Source: Bacillus marasmi (GTDB lineage Bacteria > Bacillota > Bacilli > Bacillales > Cytobacillaceae). Taken from it: DNA of 64,000 nt. The notes below the pieces were generated by a model that was not told the origin of the DNA, searched no databases, and saw only the letters and a list, made by a program, of their open reading frames with translations. A program made the translations under genes and the position numbers. The stretch covers positions 124,001 to 188,000 of the forward strand of contig NZ_LR656171.1 of NCBI RefSeq assembly GCF_902168435.1, in the 5' to 3' direction. Shown piece after piece: positions 55,320 through 63,944 of this stretch (positions within the stretch are counted from its first letter, which is position 1; each line of letters begins with the position of its first letter).

Positions 55320-57938
55320 TTAAGTCCAGCTCATCCAGTTTCCTTCTGCATCTATTACAGCAAGACGAATCCATCCGTTTTGAATTTTTTGCCGAAATGC
55401 TGGAACTCGATCCAGTAACCGTTCAATAAATTCCTTTGGAGCATGAATCACGACCAACAGGCGTAAAGGAGCATGATAGATTTCTTGATCCGACTTCATT
55501 ACAGACTGCCAAGGAAGTCCGGATAGTAAGTCACTTGCATTCCCCTGCATCACACCAATACCGGATGTCACCGTTTGAGTCGCTTTATTCCCACTGCCAT
55601 AATAATGTGGTGCCACGGTTGACGCGTAATATTGAAGATTAATCCATTGGGCTACAGTTGTCGGGCCAGTAATGATATTTTCGAGAATGACACCGTTTTG
55701 ATCCTTTTCCCAATTATAATTGTGGAGAAATGCTCTTCCATCTAAATGGCAGTCTTTAGTAAGTTTGCGGTCACCAATAATGAATGCGGCATTTCTCGCT
55801 AGGCCCCATTCGGGACGCACCTCACTCCAATCTTCTGACAAGCGCTGGGCTTCAATTATTGGATTTATTTTATCAGATCCAACTTTTGGTAACTTTGAAA
55901 TTCGCTCAGCATTTGCTTCCTTCCTCACTTTAGTCAGTGTCACTTTGATTTGCTCAAATGCATCTTTCGCTTCATCTGATAAGGTTGGTACATAAAGCCA
56001 ACGCAGTTCATCTAAGGTAGTAATATGTTCTGCTGCAACAAAAACAGTATCTTTCGGAATTGATATTCCCCTTTTTCCAAGTGATAATCTCACCTGTGGA
56101 AGATTACACAATGACGCTAATACTCGTGCATTAAAGCCACTTGATGCTCCGCCACATGCCCCGCAGTCTAATGCAGATGAATAGGGATTATTTGTACTGT
56201 GACTTCCATGGCCACATATAACTACTAAAGAAGCGAAATGATCTGTGAGCCCCATCATGGTTAACGCCTGATGAACATATTGCACTTTCTGTTCTTCGGT
56301 AAAACCAATCGGAAGTTCCGTTTCCACTGTATGTTTATATTCAAGTGATAGTTCAGTACTAGGTTTATGAAGCCATTTTTCACGAAACTTGCGGGACACA
56401 ACACCAGTTAGCCGCGGAGTAAAGCTTCGTGCCAAAGTTTGAATACTTTGCCAGGGACCACTAATCTCTGGGAGTAGCATACTCGAAAGCACATTCTGTT
56501 TCATTGTTTTAAATGTATAGTTTATAGTCTTACCCACTTGCTTCCGTTGTTGATATCGATGTAATTTAGGCTCAGTTGACGATTCCTTAACTTTTAATTG
56601 CGGTTTGAACATGACTGGCAACGAATGATGTGTGTGTTTACTGCCAAGCTTATTAGTTTCAATCGGCAATCCAAAAAATCCAGCTGTTCCCAAAGTCTCA
56701 AATGGACCAGATTCTTCGAGTTTTCGGCGAAAAAGCTCTGATCGAACATCGATACAAAATACAAATTGAGCTTTTACATGCTTTACTTTTCCCATCATCG
56801 TATGTTTTTTGGAAGCAATCGTTTGCATGAGCTGATTTTCGTATGTTTTTTCCCATGCCTCTAGCCATAATCGATTGCGGAGAACCCTATCAAAACGGTC
56901 AGCCAGTGTCAATCGGGCCTGTATTTCTGTGGCGGATAACTGCGACCAAGCTTTGACAGGTAAGTTCCCCCATTCTTCCCAAGATAAAATCAATGATTCT
57001 AAGTTTACGTTTTGTTCTATTGATGGCTGAGGTAAAGGGAGATAGGGCTTGACCAAAACCTTCTCCAAGCATAAGCGAACAGCCAAATAGTCCATAAGTA
57101 GTGAGTTTTCTGGCGGTGATTCCTTAGAGCGCCATAGCATCATTCCTGCCCATCCCGGCAAGGCAAGTAAATGAGCTTCCAAATATTCCTGTATATCCGA
57201 ATACGGAATTCCAAGTGCTAACAAGGCTTCTTTTAAAGCATGGTCTGCATCCTTATGTAAATTCTTTAGTTGATTTCGTTGTTTTTTGCTCAGTGATGGA
57301 TCGTGTTGAACAAGTCTCTTCCAAGCACGATAGAACCCTTCTTCACGTTTGGGCATGGACCAGGCAGCGTGAGATCGATCCAAAAACAATTTACACCACT
57401 TGATGATATGGCTATTTAGTTCCTTTGTCGTCATTACACCGCTTAGCTTTTCGAGTCGCTGACTGGATGTTTGGACAGGCTGATTTTTAGTGATTTGGGA
57501 TTGAAACCTACTTAATTTCTTTACGATAATTTTAGACTCAGGACTGGGTTTTATATTGATTGATTGTTTTTCTAGATTCAAACTTGCCCTGCAAAACCGT
57601 TCAGCATCTTCTCTTGGCATTTCAAATTTTTGAAAATCAAGCCATTGTGAAAGACTTTTTTCAAGTAACTCCTGATGAATCTCACCGTTTTTCCATGCCG
57701 ACAACAAAATTGATTCATTTGGCATCATGTCAATATCACAAGCATATTTAAATCGGCGTGCTACTTGTTCAAATGTTTGTTCTTCTAATCCGACCCAGGG
57801 ATTCCGCGCCGCAAATGTGTTAATGGGCCCCAGTGGTACGATTGTTTTGCTAGCTACATGAACCAAATCGTAAATATTAAGCTGAAGTTCAACAGGTTCT
57901 TTTTCCCATTTTAATACTTTGGCTAAACTTGTATACAT
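55320..57938 (-). CDS. dabA: Inorganic-carbon pump catalytic subunit DabA (UPF0753)
   Basis: An 872-residue soluble peripheral-membrane protein of the DabA/DUF2309 family. The beta-carbonic-anhydrase-like zinc site is intact: CIDVRSE near residue 400, ICGHGSHSTNNP and DCGACGG near 575-595. With the ion-translocating subunit DabB it performs energy-driven, one-way hydration of CO2 to bicarbonate in the cytoplasm, supplying carbon for anaplerosis. ATG 57938 follows GGAGG and lies 2 bp after the dabB stop, so the two are coupled. Confidence 0.94.
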   Translation of the reverse strand: MYTSLAKVLKWEKEPVELQLNIYDLVHVASKTIVPLGPINTFAARNPWVGLEEQTFEQVARRFKYACDIDMMPNESILLSAWKNGEIHQELLEKSLSQWLDFQKFEMPREDAERFCRASLNLEKQSINIKPSPESKIIVKKLSRFQSQITKNQPVQTSSQRLEKLSGVMTTKELNSHIIKWCKLFLDRSHAAWSMPKREEGFYRAWKRLVQHDPSLSKKQRNQLKNLHKDADHALKEALLALGIPYSDIQEYLEAHLLALPGWAGMMLWRSKESPPENSLLMDYLAVRLCLEKVLVKPYLPLPQPSIEQNVNLESLILSWEEWGNLPVKAWSQLSATEIQARLTLADRFDRVLRNRLWLEAWEKTYENQLMQTIASKKHTMMGKVKHVKAQFVFCIDVRSELFRRKLEESGPFETLGTAGFFGLPIETNKLGSKHTHHSLPVMFKPQLKVKESSTEPKLHRYQQRKQVGKTINYTFKTMKQNVLSSMLLPEISGPWQSIQTLARSFTPRLTGVVSRKFREKWLHKPSTELSLEYKHTVETELPIGFTEEQKVQYVHQALTMMGLTDHFASLVVICGHGSHSTNNPYSSALDCGACGGASSGFNARVLASLCNLPQVRLSLGKRGISIPKDTVFVAAEHITTLDELRWLYVPTLSDEAKDAFEQIKVTLTKVRKEANAERISKLPKVGSDKINPIIEAQRLSEDWSEVRPEWGLARNAAFIIGDRKLTKDCHLDGRAFLHNYNWEKDQNGVILENIITGPTTVAQWINLQYYASTVAPHYYGSGNKATQTVTSGIGVMQGNASDLLSGLPWQSVMKSDQEIYHAPLRLLVVIHAPKEFIERLLDRVPAFRQKIQNGWIRLAVIDAEGNWMSWT

Positions 57939-57940
57939 CG

Positions 57941-59455
57941 TTATTTACCTCCTCGAGATAAGATTTGAGTCAAATACTTCGGGTGGCTTTCGACCAAATT
58001 CCGATGAGGCTCACCTAGTCGTACGAACCAAAGATAAATGACCGCGAAGGCTGTTGATGTACGATTTCGGGTGAGCCAGGCACCTAATGAACTGATAATC
58101 AATAAGACTAGTACGAGCGAAATAGCCGTAAATGCATGAGGGTGTTCACCTGTATGAATGGTACCTTCTAACAATTTATAAAATACTGTATGAATCAACA
58201 TATATACAAAAGCAGCTCCAGCAAAGATAGAAATTCCGACCATTCGTGCGATATGTCCGTTCCCATTAACCACAAGTTGCGTCCATGCTAGGAACACTGA
58301 CCATCCTAACGCCACTGCGCTTACCATTCGATACGCCTCAAAAGGTGCTTGAAGCCAATACCCAACTCCTACCATGACACTGGATACAACTCCCATAATC
58401 GACCATATATATGACTTTGACTTATTATTTTCGTGATTCGGGTCATGATGACGAATCGCAGAGCCCGCTTGTAGGAATAAGGTTGATTTGAACAGCCCAT
58501 GTAATATTGCATGAATGATAGCTGCCAAATAAGCACCTAATGCACACTGGATGAGCATGAATCCCATTTGTGCTATCGTTGATCCAACCAATTGCCGTTT
58601 ATAGTCAACTTGGACTAACATCATTCCAGTTCCAATTAAAACAGAAAGACTGGCTATTACGAGCAAAACAATTTGGGCTGGGTCCCCGTTAAAAAACGGT
58701 GCGAATCGAGTCAACATGATTCCACCCGCATTTACGATTCCCGCATGCATCACTGCAGATATTGGCGTTGGCGCCACGACCGAATCTAACAACCAGCGTT
58801 GGAATGGCCATTGTGCAGCCGGAATCATTACACTTAGGATGAACAGTAAGTTAATCAAGGTTTTTTCCCATGAAGCTAATTGTGCCAAGCTTTTTTCGGA
58901 TAGGACTACAGACAACTCCCAGTGCCCTGTTGCTTGCGTCACCCAAATGATCACTATCGACAAAATAATCCAGCTAAGGGCAAACATTCGTCCCGTAAAA
59001 GCAGCAGCCTGTCTTGCCACTTGCCATTCTTTTCTTAATCCGATGAGCAAGGTTAGACCAAGAAGTGTTATCCCCCAGCAAACTAATAGTAAACGAAGAT
59101 CATCACTTAGCCAGGCAAGTGCGTCAGCCGATGTTGTAATGGTGAGAAGTGCAAAATATTTTCGATAATGTCGATCACCAAGTAAATAATGAACTGAATA
59201 GCGCTGTACGATTAAGCCAACTGTAAGAACGAACAATGCTAAAATCCATGATAAGTGATCAAAACGCCAAGGCCCAAAGTTTCCTCCCTTATGATGAAAA
59301 ATCAAGGCAAAAAGGACGATTACTGGGGGCAGAGAATGCAAAACGATATGCATACGGACAAAACGCAAGGGAATCTTTGAGTGTAACAACAATAATGAAC
59401 TAATCACAGAAACTGCAACTGAAATAAAAAATACGATTGGCATGGAAACTAACAT
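57941..59455 (-). CDS. dabB: Inorganic-carbon pump membrane subunit DabB (NuoL-like)
   Basis: A 504-residue membrane protein with about 13 helices, homologous to the antiporter-like subunits NuoL/MrpA (proton_antipo_M). Conserved features include SVHYLLGDRHYRKYFA, PAAQWPFQRWLLDSVVAPTP and HAGIVNAGGIMLTRF with the membrane Lys/His residues of ion channels. It couples H+ or Na+ flow to DabA. Start ATG 59455, because GGGGGAA lies 6 nt upstream; the in-frame ATG at 59470 lacks a site. First structural gene of the dab operon, overlapping a 27-codon upstream ORF. Confidence 0.92.
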   Translation of the reverse strand: MLVSMPIVFFISVAVSVISSLLLLHSKIPLRFVRMHIVLHSLPPVIVLFALIFHHKGGNFGPWRFDHLSWILALFVLTVGLIVQRYSVHYLLGDRHYRKYFALLTITTSADALAWLSDDLRLLLVCWGITLLGLTLLIGLRKEWQVARQAAAFTGRMFALSWIILSIVIIWVTQATGHWELSVVLSEKSLAQLASWEKTLINLLFILSVMIPAAQWPFQRWLLDSVVAPTPISAVMHAGIVNAGGIMLTRFAPFFNGDPAQIVLLVIASLSVLIGTGMMLVQVDYKRQLVGSTIAQMGFMLIQCALGAYLAAIIHAILHGLFKSTLFLQAGSAIRHHDPNHENNKSKSYIWSIMGVVSSVMVGVGYWLQAPFEAYRMVSAVALGWSVFLAWTQLVVNGNGHIARMVGISIFAGAAFVYMLIHTVFYKLLEGTIHTGEHPHAFTAISLVLVLLIISSLGAWLTRNRTSTAFAVIYLWFVRLGEPHRNLVESHPKYLTQILSRGGK

Positions 59456-59532
59456 GTGATATTCCCCCATCGCAATATATGGATGGAAGTAACTGTAATG
59501 CCGAATAAATCCATCTTCATCATATGCTTCAT
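59449..59532 (-). CDS. Possible 27-residue leader peptide overlapping dabB start
   Basis: ATG 59532 after AGGAAGG opens 27 codons (begins MKHMMKMDLF, ends RWGNITC) and stops at TAG 59449-59451, four bases inside the dabB start region in another frame. The dabB ribosome site lies within it, so translation of the small ORF would be coupled to dabB. It lies between an intrinsic terminator in the leader and dabB. Protein-coding status is unproven. Confidence 0.4.
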   Translation of the reverse strand: MKHMMKMDLFGITVTSIHILRWGNITC

Positions 59533-59571
59533 TTTGAACCTTCCTTTCTGATGATTATGAGACAAACAAAA

Positions 59572-59633
59572 AAACCGACAATTTTTGAGTTTAACGGTTA
59601 TTGAAAACCATTAAACTCGTAAATTGTCGGTTT
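59572..59633 (-). terminator. Attenuator-like terminator in the dabB leader
   Basis: AAACCGACAATTT..GAGTTTAA and complement make a stem of about 25 bp; on the minus strand TTTTTTTGTTTG follows. No minus-strand gene lies upstream before 60006, so the hairpin sits in the 5' leader of dabB, 117 nt before its ATG. Conditional read-through is inferred. Confidence 0.75.
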
Positions 59634-59823
59634 ACTATTAACTAGCCAAAATATTGGTTTTTTACATAGTCTACCTTTATAAGATATTTAAAAGTGGATT
59701 TTTTCTCGGTTATCTTAAAACAACTTTATCAATAGGATTACTTTTTCATCTAGTCAAAAACTTAACTTTATGCTAAAGCAATCTTTATTTACCATCTGTT
59801 TTTACATCATTAATATAGTGGAT

Positions 59824-59852
59824 ATGTTACTATTGTTTCAAGATTCTGTCAA
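59824..59852 (-). promoter_or_regulatory. Predicted dab operon promoter
   Basis: TTGACA (59847-59852) and TAACAT (59824-59829) on the minus strand with 17 bp between, giving a leader of about 360 nt. No known riboswitch fold was recognised between it and the terminator. Confidence 0.5.
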
Positions 59853-60005
59853 GTCAAAATTAACAAAGGTAATGACTACCTTATGGGAAGTAATGATCAT
59901 ATAAATTCTTTGATACTGTTTTATAGACCGCTTCAGGGTACAAATCACTGCAAGCAGAACTTTGAATAATGATGTACTTATGCTATTTTTTTAAAGGGTG
60001 ATATT

Positions 60006-60437
60006 GTGGAAATTAGATTATGTAAAGATACGGAAATTAGCAAATTAGCAGAAATATGGTACGAAGCTTCCTTAAATGCACATGATTTTGTAGATAAAGA
60101 TTTTTGGGGATCTCAAAAGAATAACATGAAAGAAAAGTACCTTCCAATGGCTGAAACCTATGTTATCAGCAATGAGAAAGATGTTATTGGCTTTATATCA
60201 ATGGTAGATCATTATTTGGCTGCTTTGTTCATTGATGTTAAGCAACAAGGTGCAGGATATGGTAGTCGATTGTTACATTTTATAAAAGGCCGAAGGGAAA
60301 AAATACAATTGAAGGTGTACAAAAAGAATACTAATGCCGTAAATTTCTATTCAAAAAATGGCTTTGTTATAAAAGAAGAATTACTAGATGAACAGACGGC
60401 AGAGGAAGAACTTTTAATGGAATGGAAAAAAATTTAG
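60006..60437 (+). CDS. GNAT-family N-acetyltransferase
   Basis: A 143-residue acetyltransferase. Acetyl-CoA binding motif A is in DVKQQGAGYGSRLLHF (about 75-90), followed by VYKKNTNAVNFYSKNGFVI, the conserved motif B. Closest in pattern to YiaC/YjaB-type small GNATs that act on protein lysines or small amines. Start GTG 60006 with AAAGGGTG upstream. Monogenic; shares a terminator with the convergent membrane protein gene. Confidence 0.9.
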   Translation: MEIRLCKDTEISKLAEIWYEASLNAHDFVDKDFWGSQKNNMKEKYLPMAETYVISNEKDVIGFISMVDHYLAALFIDVKQQGAGYGSRLLHFIKGRREKIQLKVYKKNTNAVNFYSKNGFVIKEELLDEQTAEEELLMEWKKI

Positions 60438-60492
60438 CGAAAACAAGAAACAAGGTCAATCATTCTTCAATTAATTTGAATAAGTAAAGTAG

Positions 60493-60527
60493 AGGTTTCC
60501 CTAAGTTTTCTTAACTTATGGGAAACC
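60493..60527. terminator. Terminator between GNAT and membrane protein genes
   Basis: AGGTTTCCC..AAGTT and AACTT..GGGAAACCT arms with a 5-nt loop, overlapping the last codons of the convergent gene; TATTTCTTTT follows on plus. Confidence 0.75.
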
Positions 60528-60966
60528 TGCTATTTCTTTTGTCCATCGCTTTATTTTGCTTTGCTGCGGCATTATAGGTTTTTAACTTTTTAAAATGCTT
60601 TTTCTTTTTTATGTACTTCTCGTTTAGAACTAGTACTTTTTGGTTTTCAGATGTTTCGTATTTCCGGTAAATTGAATTATATTTTACAAAAGCAAGATGT
60701 CCTAAGTAGTAAATTGGCAAGGTCATAAACAGAAGGATGGCTAATTGGAGGAACCAATTGTAATCCTTACCGAAACCGTATATGGTCATGACAGCATTTG
60801 CTGTGAGAGAAACCATTAAGGTGATCACCACATTACATATATGAAAAGAAATCACAGCTTGATGTTCACGAAATAATTGCTCTAATTCATTCTTGACTAA
60901 TAGCGTGATAAATACCGATAACACAATGGCAATAAAGGAAACGAGATAAATGAGAGCCAAATCCAA
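60511..60966 (-). CDS. Small four-helix membrane protein of unknown function
   Basis: A 151-residue protein with about three or four membrane segments (about 3-23, 38-58, 70-92) and a strongly basic Lys-rich cytoplasmic tail (YIKKKKHFKKLK and beyond). Start chosen as TTG 60966 because GGGAGGGG lies 7 nt upstream; the ORF extension to 61020 has no such site and contains it. No family recognised. Confidence 0.65.
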   Translation of the reverse strand: MDLALIYLVSFIAIVLSVFITLLVKNELEQLFREHQAVISFHICNVVITLMVSLTANAVMTIYGFGKDYNWFLQLAILLFMTLPIYYLGHLAFVKYNSIYRKYETSENQKVLVLNEKYIKKKKHFKKLKTYNAAAKQNKAMDKRNSRFPIS

Positions 60967-61026
60967 TTTTCTACCCCTCCCTGATAATCCCCTAATATTT
61001 CCATTATAACCTGTACACAAACAAAA

Positions 61027-61052
61027 GAACCAACTATCAAAATAGTTAGTTC
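61027..61052 (-). terminator. Terminator of the microcompartment operon
   Basis: GAAC.AACTAT and ATAGTT.GTTC arms with a 4-nt loop, followed on minus by TTTTGTTTG, 25 bp after the mdh stop. Confidence 0.8.
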
Positions 61053-61076
61053 GATGAAAAGTAGTAAAATATGTTA

Positions 61077-62015
61077 TTATTTTACAAGTGGCAAAATGTC
61101 CTCTACTGATTTTGCCGATTTGTTCAGTGCTGCTTTTTCTTCATATGTTAACGGAAGTTCAATGACGCTTTGTATTCCGTTTCCACCAATAATTGTCGGT
61201 ACACCTAAGCATATGTCGGTAAAACCATACTCCCCCTCTAAATAAGCAATGGTTGGTAGGATTCGTTTTTTATCTCGAATAATGGCTTCAGCCATCATAA
61301 CAAGTGAGGCGGAGGGAGCATAGTAGGCACTGCCATTCCCTAGTAAAGAAACAATTTCTCCTCCACCCTTTCTAGTCCGCTCGACAATTGCATCCAAGCG
61401 TTCTTTCGAAATTAGCTTGTCAAGCGGTATTCCACCAGCATAGGAGTAACGGATTAATGGTACCATGTCATCCCCATGACCACCTAAAACAAAACCAGAT
61501 ACATCTTCTACCGATATATCCAATTCATCCGCAACAAATGTATTAAATCTAGCTGTATCTAAAACTCCAGATTGCCCAATTACACGGTTTCGTGGAAAAT
61601 TCGTTGCTTTATAACACGCATACGTCATTGCATCAACAGGATTACTTAATACGATAATAAAACTATTAGGCGCGTATTTAGCGATATTAAGAGAGATTGA
61701 GTGAATGATTTTTGCATTAGTAGAAATAAGATCGGCTCGACTCATCCCGGGCTTTCTTGGTAACCCAGCGGTAATGATGACAAGGTCGGCTCCATCAAGC
61801 TCTTCAAAATTGGATGTCCCTTTAATAGTAGCATTGAAACGCAAGACTGGACCCGCCTCAAGAAGGTCGAGTGCTTTGCCTTTTGTTGGATTTTCCTGTG
61901 CTGGTATATCTAAAAGAACAATATCGCCAAGTTCCTTTTGGGCGAGCATTAATGCCGTCGTGGCACCTGTATGGCCAGCACCAATTACGGCGATTTTTGG
62001 ACGTCTAAATCCCAT
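61077..62015 (-). CDS. mdh: Malate dehydrogenase in a microcompartment operon
   Basis: A 312-residue LDH-like malate dehydrogenase. NAD motif GAGHTG (residues 12-17), the specificity loop [14 protein letters not shown] with Arg where lactate dehydrogenases have Gln, and catalytic His in [11 protein letters not shown]. This matches Bacillus Mdh in length and motifs, but the gene is not beside citZ-icd; it ends a shell-protein operon, 48 bp after the last shell gene, with a good GGAGGAG site. It may recycle NADH made inside the compartment. No obvious encapsulation helix is attached. Confidence 0.9.
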   Translation of the reverse strand: MGFRRPKIAVIGAGHTGATTALMLAQKELGDIVLLDIPAQENPTKGKALDLLEAGPVLRFNATIKGTSNFEELDGADLVIITAGLPRKPGMSRADLISTNAKIIHSISLNIAKYAPNSFIIVLSNPVDAMTYACYKATNFPRNRVIGQSGVLDTARFNTFVADELDISVEDVSGFVLGGHGDDMVPLIRYSYAGGIPLDKLISKERLDAIVERTRKGGGEIVSLLGNGSAYYAPSASLVMMAEAIIRDKKRILPTIAYLEGEYGFTDICLGVPTIIGGNGIQSVIELPLTYEEKAALNKSAKSVEDILPLVK

Positions 62016-62063
62016 GCTTCTCCTCCTTTCACCTTTTAATGAGATAAGTATTTCAAAAGTCTA

Positions 62064-62339
62064 TTATTTCGTCTTGTTCATTATTCCGTAAATTTCGCTA
62101 TCCACTCTTGGTATGACATGTGCTGATCGCAGGCCTCCAACTCTATATGCAGCCTCTTTGCCCGCTTCAACAGCCGCTTGTACGGCACCAACATCTCCTT
62201 CTACCAATACGGATACAAGCGCCCCGTCGATTTTTTCCTGATTTACGATTCTCACATTTGCTGCTTTTAGCATTGCATCCGCTGCTTCAATCGATGCTAC
62301 TAAGCCAAATGTTTCAATCATCCCGATTGCTTTCGCCAT
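62064..62339 (-). CDS. Microcompartment hexameric shell protein (BMC-H)
   Basis: A 91-residue single-BMC-domain protein: [20 protein letters not shown] start, LVEGDVGAVQAAVEAG core with pore region, and RVGGLRSAHVIPRVD near the end. Six copies tile the facets of a polyhedral microcompartment. It overlaps the EutN-type gene by 26 bp and shares a pattern with the larger shell protein at 63545. Confidence 0.94.
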   Translation of the reverse strand: MAKAIGMIETFGLVASIEAADAMLKAANVRIVNQEKIDGALVSVLVEGDVGAVQAAVEAGKEAAYRVGGLRSAHVIPRVDSEIYGIMNKTK

Positions 62340-62622
62340 TTACGACACCTTCTCTTTTACGAATTTCTGTAGAATCGACAATTCCGATAACAGCAGCATC
62401 AAGAGGTGAAATACAGTCAGGCATAATTGCCCGTGCTGAACTGCCTTCTGTATAAATGATTTGATCCCCCATGCCAGCCCCAATGCGATCTGCCGCTATG
62501 ATTGGCGAATGAATAAAGGATCCATCAGGGTGAATCGGCTGCACGACCAATAATTTCAACCCAGTCATACCTTCCTCTTTCCTTGTTGCCCAAACATTGC
62601 CAATGATTATCCCTAATTTCAT
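62314..62622 (-). CDS. Microcompartment pentameric vertex protein (EutN/CcmL type)
   Basis: A 102-residue BMC-P protein: MKLGIIIGNVWATRKEEGMTG start, LLVVQPI, ADRIGAGMGDQIIYTEGSSAR and the late DAAVIGIVDS. Pentamers cap the vertices of the shell. It lies 12 bp after pduL and runs 26 bp into the next shell gene. The C-terminal ten residues are charged and unlike the family core. Confidence 0.94.
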   Translation of the reverse strand: MKLGIIIGNVWATRKEEGMTGLKLLVVQPIHPDGSFIHSPIIAADRIGAGMGDQIIYTEGSSARAIMPDCISPLDAAVIGIVDSTEIRKREGVVNGESNRDD

Positions 62623-62634
62623 CGTTCACCCACC

Positions 62635-63498
62635 TTACGCTTCGATTATTTCAATCTTTATACCTGAATTGCGAGCTGTTTCTCTTGCCAACGGGGTAAC
62701 AATGGTAGATTTTTGAATAGCAATGGCTTTTCCTGAATGTTTTTGAACGTCATGTTCTGACAGTACCTTCCCTCCAAAAACAGGAAGCTTCTTATTATCA
62801 TTAACCGATTCGATGATTGGGGAATGGATTGGATTTTGCTTATGCATCCTATTAACTATTAATCTGCCAAGCTGTCCGGTTTGTATCCAGCCAGCATTTG
62901 CTTCATCTGTGTCGATATGCATTTCGGTAATATAGGAGGATGAAACCCGAACGAGAACTCGCTCAAAAGTAATTGGTCGAATCGTATCCACTCCGACTGA
63001 AACGTAATCTCCATCACTCACTCCGAATGCTTTCGCATCAGAAGGATTTGTATGAATATGCGGTTGTGCAATAATCAAACCCTCCTGTAAATATAGACTT
63101 CCTTTTGTTCCGATTATCGTGACTGGGCTAGACCCAACGAGATTTCCAGACTGCCGAATTGGAGGATTACAACCAAGCTTTATCGCATCTGTCAAACTCA
63201 CTTCCACTTGTGTTTGTCCCCTTGCTGGACCGAGAATTCGAACTCGTTCAATCGCCCCCCTCGGGCCCGCAATGGTAACAGTTTCCTCAGCAGCAAACTG
63301 ATTGGGTTGAGATAGATATTTTTTTACCGTTAATTGATAATTTTCTCCAAACAGTTGGGACACATGTTGCTCTGAAAGATGGACATGACGGGCTGATACT
63401 GCAATCGGAACTTCATTTACTCGCATGCCTGCATTATTTTTTTCCTTAACCTGCTGAACAACCTGTTCAATAATCGTTTGTAGAAAAGGGTGATCCAA
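62635..63498 (-). CDS. pduL: Phosphate propanoyltransferase PduL with C-terminal extension
   Basis: A 287-residue protein converting acyl-CoA and phosphate to acyl phosphate inside the compartment. An N-terminal amphipathic helix (about 3-20, LQTIIEQVVQQVKEK) looks like an encapsulation peptide. Zinc-ligand motifs SARHVHLS, QPHIHTN and EMHIDTDEANAG are intact. PduL is usually about 210 residues; here about 75 more follow, ending SEHDVQKHSGKAIAIQ and TIVTPLARETARNSGIKI, a motif seen in other microcompartment accessory proteins. Start TTG 63498 after GAGGTGAGG. Confidence 0.92.
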   Translation of the reverse strand: MDHPFLQTIIEQVVQQVKEKNNAGMRVNEVPIAVSARHVHLSEQHVSQLFGENYQLTVKKYLSQPNQFAAEETVTIAGPRGAIERVRILGPARGQTQVEVSLTDAIKLGCNPPIRQSGNLVGSSPVTIIGTKGSLYLQEGLIIAQPHIHTNPSDAKAFGVSDGDYVSVGVDTIRPITFERVLVRVSSSYITEMHIDTDEANAGWIQTGQLGRLIVNRMHKQNPIHSPIIESVNDNKKLPVFGGKVLSEHDVQKHSGKAIAIQKSTIVTPLARETARNSGIKIEIIEA

Positions 63499-63544
63499 TT
63501 GTTCCTCACCTCACTTTAAACGTAATTAGGAAAAATAATTGACT

Positions 63545-63871
63545 CTATTTCACATCTGGAATATGTGGTACTGATTGTTGTTGTGCTTCTTGAATTTGCG
63601 GTAGGATAGCTTCAAGCTCATTATGCGGGCGTGGAATCACATGAACACTTAGGATTTCTCCAACCCGAGCTGCTGCAGATGCCCCAGCATCGGTTGCAGC
63701 TTTTACTGCACCAACATCCCCCCGCACTAAAACCGTCACGATTCCCCCACCGACATGTACTTTCCCAACTAAGTGCACACTCGCAGCTTTAACCATTGCG
63801 TCCGCAGCTTCAATCGAAGCTACCAAACCTTTTGTTTCAATCATTCCAAGTGCCGTCATCTCTCTAGCCAT
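63545..63871 (-). CDS. Microcompartment hexameric shell protein (BMC-H, EutM/PduA type)
   Basis: A 108-residue BMC-domain protein: [20 protein letters not shown] start, [34 protein letters not shown], plus a short Gln/Pro tail. A PduA/EutM-like major shell subunit. Start ATG 63871 after GAGGAGGAA; the ORF extension to 63889 overlaps that site. It precedes pduL by 46 bp. Confidence 0.94.
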   Translation of the reverse strand: MAREMTALGMIETKGLVASIEAADAMVKAASVHLVGKVHVGGGIVTVLVRGDVGAVKAATDAGASAAARVGEILSVHVIPRPHNELEAILPQIQEAQQQSVPHIPDVK

Positions 63872-63944
63872 ATTCCAATTCCTCCTCATTAATATCTTTA
63901 TTTTCCGAATGATTGTTATCCTTCATAACAAGGAACAAGGATCG

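Noticed and set aside
59560-59820. T-box or known riboswitch in the dabB leader
   Set aside because: No T-box sequence, specifier loop or familiar aptamer core was found; only the terminator is clear.
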